DNA of 64,000 bases from Candidatus Flexicrinis proximus (GCA_016712885.1 JADJQF010000018.1:62001-126000); one strand, 5' to 3'. Positions 17,382 through 25,876 are shown, counted from the stretch's first letter. Numbers and translations: made by a program. Notes: generated by a model not told the origin, from the sequence alone.

Positions 17382-18125
17382 TTATTCAGGCGCAGCGAGC
17401 AGCATCTCATCGAGCCAGTTGACGATCAGCGGCAGCAGCGAGTCGGTCCGCGTCATGAACAGACCCGTCCCGTGTAGTCCGCCGCCGTACACACGCATGG
17501 CAACTTCGCCGGTCGCGCTGGAGGCCATCTGCTTGACGCCGCGTACGCTTTCCGAGTCGCGCTGGCTGACGATGAGCAGCGCCGACTTCTCGCTGAGTCC
17601 GCCGCTAATCAGCTCCGGCTCCGGCTCTACGTTGAAGAAGTTCAATCCGGGCGAGAGCGCGACAGCCGTCAGGCAGGCCTCGTTCACCGAGCAGCCGACC
17701 AGCGCGAGATTCGCGCCGACGCTGGCGCCGATGGTCGCCGTACGCGCCGCGTCGATGTCCTGCGCGTTCTGGAGGTAAAACAGCCAATCCTGGGTATCCT
17801 GCTGGGCTAGTGCGAAGTCGCGCGTGCCGCCGGTTTCCCCAAACCCGCGCAGGTCAACGGCCAGCGCGGCATATCCGGCTGCATTGAGCGCGGAAATTAA
17901 CGGAAGCCAGTCGCCGCGGCGTCCGTTATTCTGGTGCATCAGCAAAACGGCGGGGGCCGCTTCACTGGACATCTCCAAAGGGAAGTACAGCGTGCCGCGC
18001 AGCAGCGCCCCGTCTGCTGCCTCAATTTCAACGTCCGTCCCAACCGGGACAACTTCCGCTGTTTGAGCAGCACTGAGGCCCAACGTCCCAAACAGCGCCA
18101 AGACCACGATGACCCAACGGCGCAT
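17382..18125 (-). CDS. Secreted alpha/beta hydrolase
   Basis: This is a 247-residue exported hydrolase. Residues 1-20 form a signal peptide (VIVVLALFGTLGLSAAQ). The strand VLLMHQNNGRRGDW supplies the oxyanion hole, the nucleophile elbow is GASVGANLA, an acid candidate is in VSQRDSESV, and the His is in GGLHGTGLF. The layout fits small dienelactone-hydrolase-like or serine aminopeptidase S33-like enzymes. It is divergent from the nucleotidyltransferase-like gene at 18203. The substrate is unknown. Confidence 0.82.
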   Translation of the reverse strand: MRRWVIVVLALFGTLGLSAAQTAEVVPVGTDVEIEAADGALLRGTLYFPLEMSSEAAPAVLLMHQNNGRRGDWLPLISALNAAGYAALAVDLRGFGETGGTRDFALAQQDTQDWLFYLQNAQDIDAARTATIGASVGANLALVGCSVNEACLTAVALSPGLNFFNVEPEPELISGGLSEKSALLIVSQRDSESVRGVKQMASSATGEVAMRVYGGGLHGTGLFMTRTDSLLPLIVNWLDEMLLAAPE

Positions 18126-18168
18126 GAGAAGTCCTTTCTAAATCCAACCGCCGATTCACGACGTAGTT

Positions 18169-18174
18169 TATAAT
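18169..18174 (+). promoter_or_regulatory. Candidate -10 box for gene at 18203
   Basis: A perfect TATAAT lies 28 bp before the TTG start of the nucleotidyltransferase-like gene, in the 77-bp divergent gap. No good -35 box is visible at 17 bp. Predicted transcription start is near 18181. Confidence 0.4.
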
Positions 18175-18202
18175 ACCCCGTGACAGGCATTTCGGAGATG
18201 AT

Positions 18203-19138
18203 TTGACCGACGCCCAAACCCTTGACGCCGCCATTCTGCGTACTGTCCTTTACGCGGATGTCTTCAACTTCGCCCTCACCGTGCGCGAACTGCACCACTA
18301 TCTGCTCAGCCGCACCCCGGCGACCCTGGCAGAGATCGAGGCTGCGCTGACCAGTTCGACGCTCCTCAAGGGGGCGCTGGCTCGCTCCGATGAGCTGGTC
18401 GCGCTGAACAACCGGCCGGAACTGTTTACGCTCCGGCGCGAACGAGAAGCGATGGCGCAGGTGTTGTGGCAGCCCGCGCGGCGCTACGCACAGGTTCTTG
18501 GGCGGCTGCCGTTCGTACGGATGGTGGCCCTGACCGGCGCGCTGGCGATGCGCAATCCCTCCGACCCCCGCGACGATCTGGATTATCTGATCGTGACCCA
18601 GCCGGGACGGGTATGGCTGGCACGGCTGCTGACGGTGGCGGTGGTGCGCTGGGTCAAACTGCGCGGAATCGTCATCTGCCCGAATTTCGTGCTGGCAGAA
18701 GACGCCCTCGCCCAAAACCGCCGTGACGTATATATTGCCCACGAAGTCACGCAGGCAGTGCCGTTCTACAACGCTGTGCTGTACGGGCGGCTGCGTGAGG
18801 AGAACCGCTGGACGTTCGCGCACCTGCCGAACGCGGACGGGGCGTTCCACGCCGACGAGCCTCAGTCTGCTGCGCGGGGCGGCGGCCGGCTCAAGCGCGC
18901 GCTCGAATGGCTGTTGAGCGGGCGGCTGGGCGACAAAATCGAGGCTTGGGAGAAGGCGCGCAAAATCCGGCGCTTCGCGCAGGCGGCACACGGCCAGAAT
19001 TCGACGGCGCGAGTCGACTCGACACAGGTGAAAGGACACTTCAACGATCACGGCGGCATGGTGATCGCCCAGTTCCGGCGGCGGCTGGCGGAGTTCGGGC
19101 TGCCTGAAATCGACGAGACCGAAATTGCGGCGGACTAA
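18203..19138 (+). CDS. Nucleotidyltransferase-like protein with N-terminal winged-helix-like region
   Basis: A 311-residue cytoplasmic protein. Residues 1-85 are helical and resemble a winged-helix module (TVLYADVFNFALTVRELHHYL). The middle carries a degenerate minimal-nucleotidyltransferase signature: VALTGALAMRN followed by DDLDYLIVT (about 108-131), where G-A replaces the usual G-S and DLD supplies the metal-type acids. The C-terminal third is basic and helical. The TTG start is preceded by GGAGATGAT at good spacing, and the in-frame alternative is downstream. Substrate and partner are unknown. A toxin-antitoxin-type MNT/HEPN link was considered, but no HEPN gene is adjacent. Confidence 0.65.
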   Translation: MTDAQTLDAAILRTVLYADVFNFALTVRELHHYLLSRTPATLAEIEAALTSSTLLKGALARSDELVALNNRPELFTLRREREAMAQVLWQPARRYAQVLGRLPFVRMVALTGALAMRNPSDPRDDLDYLIVTQPGRVWLARLLTVAVVRWVKLRGIVICPNFVLAEDALAQNRRDVYIAHEVTQAVPFYNAVLYGRLREENRWTFAHLPNADGAFHADEPQSAARGGGRLKRALEWLLSGRLGDKIEAWEKARKIRRFAQAAHGQNSTARVDSTQVKGHFNDHGGMVIAQFRRRLAEFGLPEIDETEIAAD

Positions 19139-19154
19139 AGGCTTTTATGACCTT

Positions 19155-19320
19155 AACGTCAGTTATGGATAAGGCGCGCAGAGGCTTTTCCTCCGTATCT
19201 CCACCAAGGGGCTTGCGCCCTTTGGACTCCCTCATCTCCTTGGGCTTCGCAGGCGAAGCCGATGGCAGAAGAAGGGCGCAGGGATGCAAATCCCTGTTGA
19301 GGGTTGGGCTAGACCCCATC
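19155..19320. repeat. Hairpin-array repeat, copy 4
   Basis: A full-length copy in the same orientation as 3651-3815, starting with GTTATGGATAA and running through GAGGCTTTTCCTC, GGGGCTTGCGCCC and GGGCTTCGCAGGCGAAGCC stems to AGGGTTGGGCTAGACCC. It fills the gap between two plus-strand genes. A Met-initiated frame here (19147-19380) is judged spurious. Confidence 0.75.
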
Positions 19321-19409
19321 GCAAGCGTGAAGCACGCTCCAGATCCCTGTTTTTACAGGCAGTCTCCGGGCAAGAAATGAACAGACAACCCACAGGAGTT
19401 TGAACCAGA

Positions 19410-20468
19410 ATGGCGAAAAATCAGAACTCGGCGCGTCACCTTTGGCGCGTTCTCGCGGTCCTCGGCGTGCTGGCGATGCCCATTACGGCCGCCCTCACGC
19501 GTGAGCCGGCGGCCTTTGCCCAGGAAACCACGGTAGAACCCGGCACTTTGACGGCGCTGTGGGCCACTGTGACGGCACAGGCCGCGTTCACCACGCCGTT
19601 TCTGGGGCCGGAAGTCACGGTCGAACCCACGATCGCGCCGACGCTTGCCCCGACTATGACCCCGACGCCGGCCATCCCTGAAGATGCCCAACTGCTTACA
19701 CGCGCGCGCGCCGACCTCGAAATCCTGGCTTCGGCGCAGATGGGCAGCGTGCGCCCCGAAGGCTGGAGCGGCATCAGCGACCCCTACGCCACCGATCTGG
19801 CGCTGCTGACGCGCCTGGACCTCGAGTTGCTGTATGGGTCGCTGGTCGATGCCAGCGCCCGGCCGGCCACCTGGATCGGGGCGGTGGGAAGCACGCCGAT
19901 CGCCATTGCACGCGACGTCCGTCACGACCTGGAACTCATGGCCGACCTGTTCTTCGGCCCGCTAACCCGCCCAACCGGCTGGTACGGCGGCGATCCGCTG
20001 TTTCGCTGCAACCGCGCCACCCAAGTGCTGGTGCAGCTTCTTCAACGCGGCGGCCTGTTCACCGTTGAGGCCAATCCGAACGACCCGAATTTCTGCTACA
20101 ACGTAGAGATTGCCGCAACGCGCTACACGGAGATGGAAATCCTTGCCAATGCCGAACGCGGCGTGTTTTCGCCAGAGATCGCGCTGGTGAGCGACCAGCA
20201 GGTGACGACCGATTTCGCGGTCGCCTGGCTGGATTCGTCAGCCCGGATCCGCGTCGGGATTATCCCTAACGGCCAGCCCGTGAAGGTGATCGGCAGAAGC
20301 TATGCCGACTTCTCGAATATGATGCTGGTGAGCGGCACAGACTATCAGGTGTTCGTGGAATACCAGAATACGACGGTGACCGCCGACCAGTTCCGCAGCC
20401 TGCCGAACGTGGCGACTCTGGAGATCGCGCCGACGTGCTTTGCCGAGTGGTGCGAGACGTCCGATTAA
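19410..20468 (+). CDS. Secreted protein with three RPxxWxG repeats
   Basis: A 352-residue exported protein of unknown function. The N-terminus has a signal or anchor (about 14-38, ending AFAQ), followed by a Thr/Pro-rich linker with TPTP-like segments (about 65-92). Three repeats follow, each built as [RxDLExL]-(spacer)-RPxxWxG: RADLEIL...RPEGWSG, RLDLELL...RPATWIG, RHDLELM...RPTGWYG. The C-terminal part (RIRVGIIPNGQPVKVIGRS) looks like a bacterial SH3-type strand set. Four Cys near the ends could pair outside the cell. The ATG at 19410 has a CAGGAG site 13 bp upstream. Cell-wall binding is a guess. Confidence 0.8.
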   Translation: MAKNQNSARHLWRVLAVLGVLAMPITAALTREPAAFAQETTVEPGTLTALWATVTAQAAFTTPFLGPEVTVEPTIAPTLAPTMTPTPAIPEDAQLLTRARADLEILASAQMGSVRPEGWSGISDPYATDLALLTRLDLELLYGSLVDASARPATWIGAVGSTPIAIARDVRHDLELMADLFFGPLTRPTGWYGGDPLFRCNRATQVLVQLLQRGGLFTVEANPNDPNFCYNVEIAATRYTEMEILANAERGVFSPEIALVSDQQVTTDFAVAWLDSSARIRVGIIPNGQPVKVIGRSYADFSNMMLVSGTDYQVFVEYQNTTVTADQFRSLPNVATLEIAPTCFAEWCETSD

Positions 20469-20519
20469 GTCACTGTTGTGGTCTGTAACCTTCGTGCGGG
20501 GCAGCTAGAGTAGTGAAAG

Positions 20520-20570
20520 AAGTGAGAGAAGGGGCGGCGCGGGTGTCCGCCTACTCCTTCTCTCACTTCG
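20520..20570. repeat. Perfect 14-bp inverted repeat of the GAAGTGA family
   Basis: GAAGTGAGAGAAGG at 20520-20533 pairs with CCTTCTCTCACTTC at 20557-20570. An inner GGCGG/CCGCC pair extends the stem. It lies between two convergent genes (stops at 20468 and 20592) and may terminate or stabilise both transcripts. Confidence 0.6.
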
Positions 20571-20591
20571 GTACACTGTTTCAGGCGGCCG

Positions 20592-21167
20592 TTAGGCCAT
20601 CTCGATCCTGCCGTCGTCCATGCTGGTGATGATGACCAGCGATTCGATGGGGATATCGAACTGCTGGGCCTTCATGAACGCGCGGCCTTCCTCGAACGAT
20701 TTCTCGACGACGACGCCGGCCCCGACCAGATTAGCGCGCGCGCTGCGGACCATGCGGGCCAGCGCGGCCAGCGTCTTGCCGGAGGCAAGGAAGTCGTCGA
20801 CGATCAGGACGTTTTCCCCCGCGTGAAGGAATTCGGCGGCCACCAGCAGGTTGACCTGCGTGCCTTTGGTATGGCTCGGGGCCGTCTCCAGAAAGACCGG
20901 GCCGGACATGGTGATCGGCTTGAGCTTGCGCGCATAGACGACCGGCACATTCAGCGCATAACCGGTGGTCATTGCCGGGCAAATGCCGCTGATTTCCGCC
21001 GTGAGAATGCGCTGGACGTTGAGATGGCGGAATTTCTCGGCCATGGCGAAGCCCATGTCGAACATCAACTTGGGGTCGATCTGATGATTGAGGATGCTGT
21101 CGATTTTGAGGATGCCGCTGCCAAGGTTCTGGCCCTCGGCTTTAATCCGGTCTTTAAGCGCCTGCAT
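20592..21167 (-). CDS. xpt: Xanthine phosphoribosyltransferase
   Basis: This purine-salvage enzyme converts xanthine and PRPP to XMP in the cytoplasm. It has 191 residues, the family length. The N-terminus MQALKDRIKAEG and the segment GSGILKIDSILNHQIDPKL match Xpt. The PRPP-binding loop is VLIVDDFLASGKT and the C-terminus has SLVIITSMDD. The ATG at 21165-21167 is preceded by a strong GGAGG site. The frame remains open 49 codons upstream, but that stretch lacks protein-like character. No purine riboswitch could be recognised in the 200 bp upstream. Confidence 0.94.
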   Translation of the reverse strand: MQALKDRIKAEGQNLGSGILKIDSILNHQIDPKLMFDMGFAMAEKFRHLNVQRILTAEISGICPAMTTGYALNVPVVYARKLKPITMSGPVFLETAPSHTKGTQVNLLVAAEFLHAGENVLIVDDFLASGKTLAALARMVRSARANLVGAGVVVEKSFEEGRAFMKAQQFDIPIESLVIITSMDDGRIEMA

Positions 21168-21474
21168 ACGCCTCCAAGCGAAGTAATGCGAAAACTCGTG
21201 CCAGCCAATGGAGTGGAAGGTTACGCGATGTGCGGGTTTATTGGTAGGCCGTTTCGCACCTGAACCTGGCCCGAAACGGGAACACGGCCGCCTGCTGCCG
21301 CCTTGGAAGGCCACCAGCCGCGCACCATGATCAGGAAGTCCATGTCATCTCGTCGGGATCGCAGATTAATGTGAGAGTACTGTAGAGGTGCGGGACGCGC
21401 TCAGCGGTCTGTCGTGACGCCTGGCTGGAGGGGGCACCTCTGTGCCGGTGCCCCTCTCGCGCGGGAAGCTGTTG

Positions 21475-21861
21475 TCAGGCGGTTTCCCAAACCTGTTCGT
21501 GACGCAGGAGGCGCGCCAGCTGGTCGGGAAAGCGGTCAGGGTCGAGCGGCTTGCCGACGAACCCGTCGAACCCGCCGCGATGGGCCTGGTTGATTTCGCT
21601 GACGTGGACGGTGTAGGCGACGATGGGAACGCCGATGAATTTTTCGTCGGCCTTGAGTTTGTGCAGGACGTCGTAGCCGTTGAGGCCGGGCATTTCAAGG
21701 TCAACGAAGACGACGTCGATCTTTCCGGCGACCGCCAGGGTCTGGTCGATGAGGCGCGGGTTGGTGATCTGCGTGCTGGTCACCTCCTGCTCCGACAAAA
21801 GGCGGGCGAGAACACTCAGGTTCTTGAGGTTGTCGTCGATGATGAGTGCGTGATGGTTCAT
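21475..21861 (-). CDS. Single-domain response regulator (receiver 1)
   Basis: This is a 128-residue stand-alone receiver with no output domain. The acidic pocket is IIDDN (Asp9, Asp10), the phospho-acceptor is Asp54 in VFVDLEMPG, the switch Thr is in VAYTV, and Lys is in VGKPLD. The tail LRHEQVWETA resembles the tails of the two receivers upstream. It is the last gene of a four-gene set headed by the histidine kinase, and has an AAGGAG site before its ATG. It probably signals by protein contact or in a phosphorelay. Confidence 0.92.
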   Translation of the reverse strand: MNHHALIIDDNLKNLSVLARLLSEQEVTSTQITNPRLIDQTLAVAGKIDVVFVDLEMPGLNGYDVLHKLKADEKFIGVPIVAYTVHVSEINQAHRGGFDGFVGKPLDPDRFPDQLARLLRHEQVWETA

Positions 21862-21961
21862 GAAAAGCTCCTTGGAACGGGATGATTTGAACGTGCGAAG
21901 TGCGGCCTGGAAATCACCAGGCTGAATTGCGTCGGCAGGCAGGCCCGCTGCCCGTTTCTAC

Positions 21962-22375
21962 TCAGTAACGGTCGGCGGTATACCAGATCTGTTCCCCGGC
22001 AATGATGCGGGCGATCTGACCGGCAAACAGTTCGTCGTCAATGGGCTTGGCGATGAAACCCGCAAAACCCTTCTGACGCGTTTTGGGAAGCGCGATCGAC
22101 GGTTCCGCCGCGGAAACGGCGATGATCGGTACGCCGGCATATTCGGGATCGGCGCGGATTTCGTCGAACAGATCGTAGCCGGAGGTGCCGCGCCAGAGCA
22201 TCAGATCGAGGATGATCAGGTCGGCGTCCCTCATGGCCTGTAAGCGCCAGTTCGGGTCGCGGCCGTGCGGATCGAAATAGACCGACGCCCCCTGTGCGGT
22301 GAGCGCGAGGTTGAAGATAATGCGGTTGTGGATGTTGTCTTCCACAATGAAAATGCGCTTCCCTTGCAGAAGCAT
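21962..22375 (-). CDS. Single-domain response regulator (receiver 2)
   Basis: This is a 137-residue receiver without output domain. The acidic pocket is IVEDN (Glu12, Asp13), Asp57 in IILDLMLWRG is the acceptor, Ser replaces Thr in IAVSA, and Lys is in IAKPID. The acceptor loop has LMLWRGTSG, longer than the usual LxMPxxxG, which may change partner choice. The tail AGEQIWYTADRY parallels its neighbours. A 100-bp gap with a small hairpin (21905-21922) separates it from receiver 1. Confidence 0.92.
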   Translation of the reverse strand: MLLQGKRIFIVEDNIHNRIIFNLALTAQGASVYFDPHGRDPNWRLQAMRDADLIILDLMLWRGTSGYDLFDEIRADPEYAGVPIIAVSAAEPSIALPKTRQKGFAGFIAKPIDDELFAGQIARIIAGEQIWYTADRY

Positions 22376-22427
22376 AGTGTAGTCCTCTTTCGCTATTGAG
22401 CCGCAACACGGGTGAACGTCCCACGTC

Positions 22428-22450
22428 GGGAAGGGCGTACTACCCTTCCC
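22428..22450 (-). other. Hairpin between receiver genes
   Basis: GGGAAGGG and CCCTTCCC form an 8-bp stem with a 7-base loop in the gap between receivers 3 and 2. No T-run follows in the minus direction, so it is more likely an mRNA processing or stability structure than a terminator. Confidence 0.45.
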
Positions 22451-22464
22451 GGGGAGTGTCGTGC

Positions 22465-22875
22465 TTAGCTCACAATGTGCCAGATGGACTCGCCGTTCAG
22501 GATGCGGACGACCGCATCAGGGAAGGTATCCATGTCAATCGGTTTGGCGAGGCAGCCGCTAAATCCGGCCGTGCGAAGCTCCTGGATTTCCTCGTTCATC
22601 ACGCTGGCGGTCATGGCGACCACCGGCGTCTTGGCGTACGCATCGATCTGGCGCAGCATGCCGAGCATCTCGAAGCCGCTGTGGGGCCGGACATGGATGT
22701 CCAGAAAGACGAGATCGGGCTGCGGGTCGAGCTGATGGACCCGCGTCAGGAAATCGCTGCTGTCTTCAAACATCGTGAGCGCGCTGACGTCCATTTCGGT
22801 GGTGATCAACTGCATTACGCGGCGGCTGCGCGGTTCATCTTCAACGTACAGAATGGTGGGTTGCTTGCTGGTCAT
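22465..22875 (-). CDS. Single-domain response regulator (receiver 3)
   Basis: This is a 136-residue stand-alone receiver. The acidic pocket is YVEDE (Glu12, Asp13), Asp59 in VFLDIHVRPHSG is the acceptor, Thr is in VAMTAS and Lys is in LAKPID. The tail LNGESIWHIVS is shared in kind with the other two. It starts 13 bp after the kinase stop, with AGGGAC as ribosome site, and is certainly cotranscribed with it. This makes it the most likely direct partner of the kinase. Confidence 0.93.
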   Translation of the reverse strand: MTSKQPTILYVEDEPRSRRVMQLITTEMDVSALTMFEDSSDFLTRVHQLDPQPDLVFLDIHVRPHSGFEMLGMLRQIDAYAKTPVVAMTASVMNEEIQELRTAGFSGCLAKPIDMDTFPDAVVRILNGESIWHIVS

Positions 22876-22888
22876 TTCGTCCCTGGCC

Positions 22889-24853
22889 TTAGGCTACGTA
22901 GGTTGCTTCGAGCATCGACGATTTGATCGGCAGGACGACATAGAACGTCGATCCCTTGCCCAGTTCGCTTTCAAACCACAGGTTGCCGCCGTGGGCGGTC
23001 ACCAGGCTGCGGGAGATCGGCAGGCCAAGACCGGTCCCGCCGCCCTGCCGCAGACCGGTTTCAGTCTGCCGGAAGGCTTCAAACACCAGGTCCTGATCCT
23101 GCGTGGCAATGCCGGGGCCGGTGTCGGAAATCGCGGTGATCACGTTTTCGCCATCACGGTAGGCGCGAACGCGGATGCTTCCCGTTTCGGTGAACTTGCA
23201 GGCATTGGACATGACGTTGAGGAGGATTTGCATGATGCGCTGGCGGTCCCCCATGATCAGCGGGAAGTCGGGCTCGACTTCGGACTGCAGTTCAACCGGT
23301 TTGTCGGCGATCAGGCTTTTGCCGGTCATCATGACCGACCGGAGGATTTCGTTGAGATCGACGTTGTTATCAATGAAGAGCTTGAGCGAGCCGGCTTCGA
23401 TCTTGGACATATCGAGCACGTCGTTAATCAGGCTGAGCAGATGCTTGGCGCTGTCGATAACCTCATTGAGAGTTTCTTTCTGCTGGTCGTTGACCGGGCC
23501 CATCGAACCCTTGGCGACGAACTTGGTGAAGTTGATGATGGCGTTCATCGGCGTGCGCAGTTCGTGCGACATGCTGGAGAGGAAGGTCGATTTGACGGCG
23601 TTGGCGCGTTCGGCCTGTTCACGGGCGATGTTGGTCTCTTCGAACAGCTGCGAGTTGCGGACGGCGATGGCGATCTGGTCGGCCAGCGTGCGCATGATAC
23701 GGATGTCTTCGCCACCGAAGCGGTTCGCTTTCCTGGATTGGAGGTCCAGCACGCCAATCAAGGTGCCGCGGTAGACCATCGGGATAGCCAGTTCGGAACG
23801 GGTGTCCGGCAGCAGCGGGTTCGGGCGGTGGGTGCGGTCGCTGGTCACGTCGTCCGCCAGCGCGGCCTGCATCGAACGGCCCGCCTGGGGGACAAGGCCA
23901 TTGTCGTTCATGCGGAACTGCTTGCCGGCTTCCAGCATCAGCGTACCGACTTCGCCGACGCCATGCGCCAACCGCAGGAGGTTGTGCGCCTCGTCATACA
24001 GGAAGATCGACACATGGTAGAGGTCGAAGGCGCTGACCGTACGGTCGGCCACGTCGGTCAGCAGGGCGGTCCGGTCGAGCACGGTGGTAATCTGCAGCGA
24101 GACGTCGGCGGCAACCTGCAGGTCGCGGGTGCGTTCCTGAACGCGCAGTTCGAGGTTTTCTTCGGAGGCGCGCAGCCGTTCATTGATATGCTGCAGCTCT
24201 TGCGCGCGCAGGCCTTCCTGAAACTGAAGGTGGCGGATAAAGACGAAGAGAACGCCGCTGGACAGAATGAGGAACTGCCCCGGCCAGATGACCGAAGTTT
24301 GAGTGGCGGTGCCGAGTAGGACGACCATCACGAAAACGCCGACCGTCATATAGGTCGTGGCGCGCAGCGAGAAGAAAACGGCCGTCACGATGATTGGAAT
24401 GACGCTGAAGAAAACCAATTCAAACTGGGCACCGGGAATGAAGGCAACCGGGACGAAGACAATCAGCAGCACGCCGATGAAGACAACCGCTGCCGAGTCG
24501 ACATACCCAAAGCGACTCATCATGTAGGTCGCGAAGACGATGATGATGCCGACGAAGATGATGTAGACGTCAACCGCGTCGAAAAAGCTGTCGCTTTCCA
24601 GGAACTGGTAGAAGAAGATGGCAGACCCGAGCAGGAAGATTACAGATGTCATAGCCGAAAGCAGCCGGGACCTGCGCTGGCTCAACTCATCTTTCAGCGA
24701 AGGAGGGGGTTGGATAACCCATTCGATTATCCGGCGAACAGGATTCGCGGAAAACAGCGGCGCAGAACTATCAACCTTCTGCTGCGGCAAGGTCTGTTCG
24801 GTCATGACAATGTGCTCCGGCTCAATTGGCCATAAATTCGGGAACGGAAGCAT
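22889..24853 (-). CDS. Membrane GAF-domain sensor histidine kinase
   Basis: A 654-residue inner-membrane sensor kinase. The N-terminal third has about six hydrophobic segments (about 65-215). A coiled-coil linker (about 215-250) and a GAF domain (about 255-410, with ELAIPMVYRGTLIGVLDLQS) follow. The HisKA helix has His430 in SSMSHELRTPMNAI, and the HATPase has N-box NACKFTE, G1 ISDTGPGIA and G2 GTGLGLPISRSLV. The start is the ATG at 24851-24853 (GGAG five bases upstream). A second ATG at 24803-24805 also has GGAG and would remove 16 residues. Three receiver genes follow in the same direction. Confidence 0.93.
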   Translation of the reverse strand: MLPFPNLWPIEPEHIVMTEQTLPQQKVDSSAPLFSANPVRRIIEWVIQPPPSLKDELSQRRSRLLSAMTSVIFLLGSAIFFYQFLESDSFFDAVDVYIIFVGIIIVFATYMMSRFGYVDSAAVVFIGVLLIVFVPVAFIPGAQFELVFFSVIPIIVTAVFFSLRATTYMTVGVFVMVVLLGTATQTSVIWPGQFLILSSGVLFVFIRHLQFQEGLRAQELQHINERLRASEENLELRVQERTRDLQVAADVSLQITTVLDRTALLTDVADRTVSAFDLYHVSIFLYDEAHNLLRLAHGVGEVGTLMLEAGKQFRMNDNGLVPQAGRSMQAALADDVTSDRTHRPNPLLPDTRSELAIPMVYRGTLIGVLDLQSRKANRFGGEDIRIMRTLADQIAIAVRNSQLFEETNIAREQAERANAVKSTFLSSMSHELRTPMNAIINFTKFVAKGSMGPVNDQQKETLNEVIDSAKHLLSLINDVLDMSKIEAGSLKLFIDNNVDLNEILRSVMMTGKSLIADKPVELQSEVEPDFPLIMGDRQRIMQILLNVMSNACKFTETGSIRVRAYRDGENVITAISDTGPGIATQDQDLVFEAFRQTETGLRQGGGTGLGLPISRSLVTAHGGNLWFESELGKGSTFYVVLPIKSSMLEATYVA

Positions 24854-24874
24854 TGTGTCTCCGTCCGAATGATC

Positions 24875-24894
24875 TTCATGTCTTAATACATGAA
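24875..24894. promoter_or_regulatory. Inverted repeat upstream of histidine kinase gene
   Basis: TTCATGT and ACATGAA arms with a six-base spacer lie 21 bp before the kinase ATG, followed by the palindrome ATGAATTCAT. The 24854-24960 stretch is AT-rich compared with the window and is the expected promoter region. Candidate operator only. Confidence 0.4.
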
Positions 24895-25010
24895 TTCATT
24901 CTAGTTAAATTTACCCCGAAGATAGGACATTGGTACCTAGCCAGTGGTATAGTCTTTCTTAACTATTGCCTGGCTACTACACCGGGACACCCGACCGGCC
25001 CCTCCAGCGC

Positions 25011-25769
25011 TCACCCGTTTTTCCTGAAGACGATCAGATTGCTGTGCAGCAGGAAATTCTTGTCGTGCAGGACGATGGACATCCCGCTCAGGCTCGCGGC
25101 AAATTCATCCATCAGTTGGGCGGTCATCGGCGCGAAGTTGCGCTCCGGGCGCTGTGCTTCGGCCTTGCCAATGTCGCCGTAATGGATGATGGCGGCTGCC
25201 CCCGGCTTTAGCACGCGCTGGATTTCGTGCAGGTATTCGCGGATACCCGGCGGCTCGATGTGGACGAAGGCGTCGAAAGTGAGCAGATAATCGACCGAGG
25301 CCGCATCGATCCCGTTCAGCTCGCTGCCCGAGGACTCGTAGAACCGCATCTTGTGCGCGGCTTCAGGGAAACGCCCCCGAAGGTAGCCAAAGAACTGCGG
25401 CACGATGTCGACCAGGATAATTGATTTTGCATTGAGCAGATAGCGCGTCCAGCGCCCACCGCCCGGGCCGATCTCCAGCGCAACCGTATTGGGGGTGACA
25501 TACGGCGTGATGTACTGGCCGATGAAGCGGTAGAGGTCGGGATAGAACGGCGCTCTGGGCCTGAACAGACGGTGGAAGAAACGGCGCCGGCCCGTGTTTT
25601 GCAGCAGCACGGCGGCCACTTTCTCGCTCAACATCCAGCGGATGGCCGGCGGAAAAACGGCACGCGGGTCAGGATTGCCCCACTGCGAGCCGTAATACGG
25701 CAGGCCTTTGTTCTCGTATTCGATGAGCTGCTGCGCCCATGTTTGTTTGTTCCACTCGACAGAAGGCAT
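25011..25769 (-). CDS. Class I SAM-dependent methyltransferase
   Basis: A 252-residue cytoplasmic methyltransferase. The SAM-binding motif I is VALEIGPGGGRWTRYL (about 96-111), motif II acid is in IILVDIVPQ, and motif IV region is VDYLLTFDAFVHIEPP, followed by the post-motif strand with LHEIQRVLKPGAAAIIHYGD. The N-terminal 90 residues are aromatic-rich (LPYYGSQWGNPDPRAV), a pattern found in methyltransferases of sugar or lipid clusters. The substrate is unknown. It stands alone between the kinase and the ArsR-like gene. Confidence 0.88.
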   Translation of the reverse strand: MPSVEWNKQTWAQQLIEYENKGLPYYGSQWGNPDPRAVFPPAIRWMLSEKVAAVLLQNTGRRRFFHRLFRPRAPFYPDLYRFIGQYITPYVTPNTVALEIGPGGGRWTRYLLNAKSIILVDIVPQFFGYLRGRFPEAAHKMRFYESSGSELNGIDAASVDYLLTFDAFVHIEPPGIREYLHEIQRVLKPGAAAIIHYGDIGKAEAQRPERNFAPMTAQLMDEFAASLSGMSIVLHDKNFLLHSNLIVFRKNG

Positions 25770-25876
25770 AGGCGTAACGGACTCCTTGACGGACAGGCAA
25801 GCGAAACAGACCGGATCGCTTTGACCTGATTGTAGCGTCGAGCTATCGTTCGATCAATCGTGCAGAACGACGCGCA

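Noticed and set aside
20960..21365. Purine riboswitch ahead of xpt
   Set aside because: The conserved loop-loop and junction sequence of purine riboswitches is absent.
22775..24319. 514-codon plus-strand open frame
   Set aside because: Antisense to the histidine kinase, whose HisKA and HATPase motifs fix the true strand.
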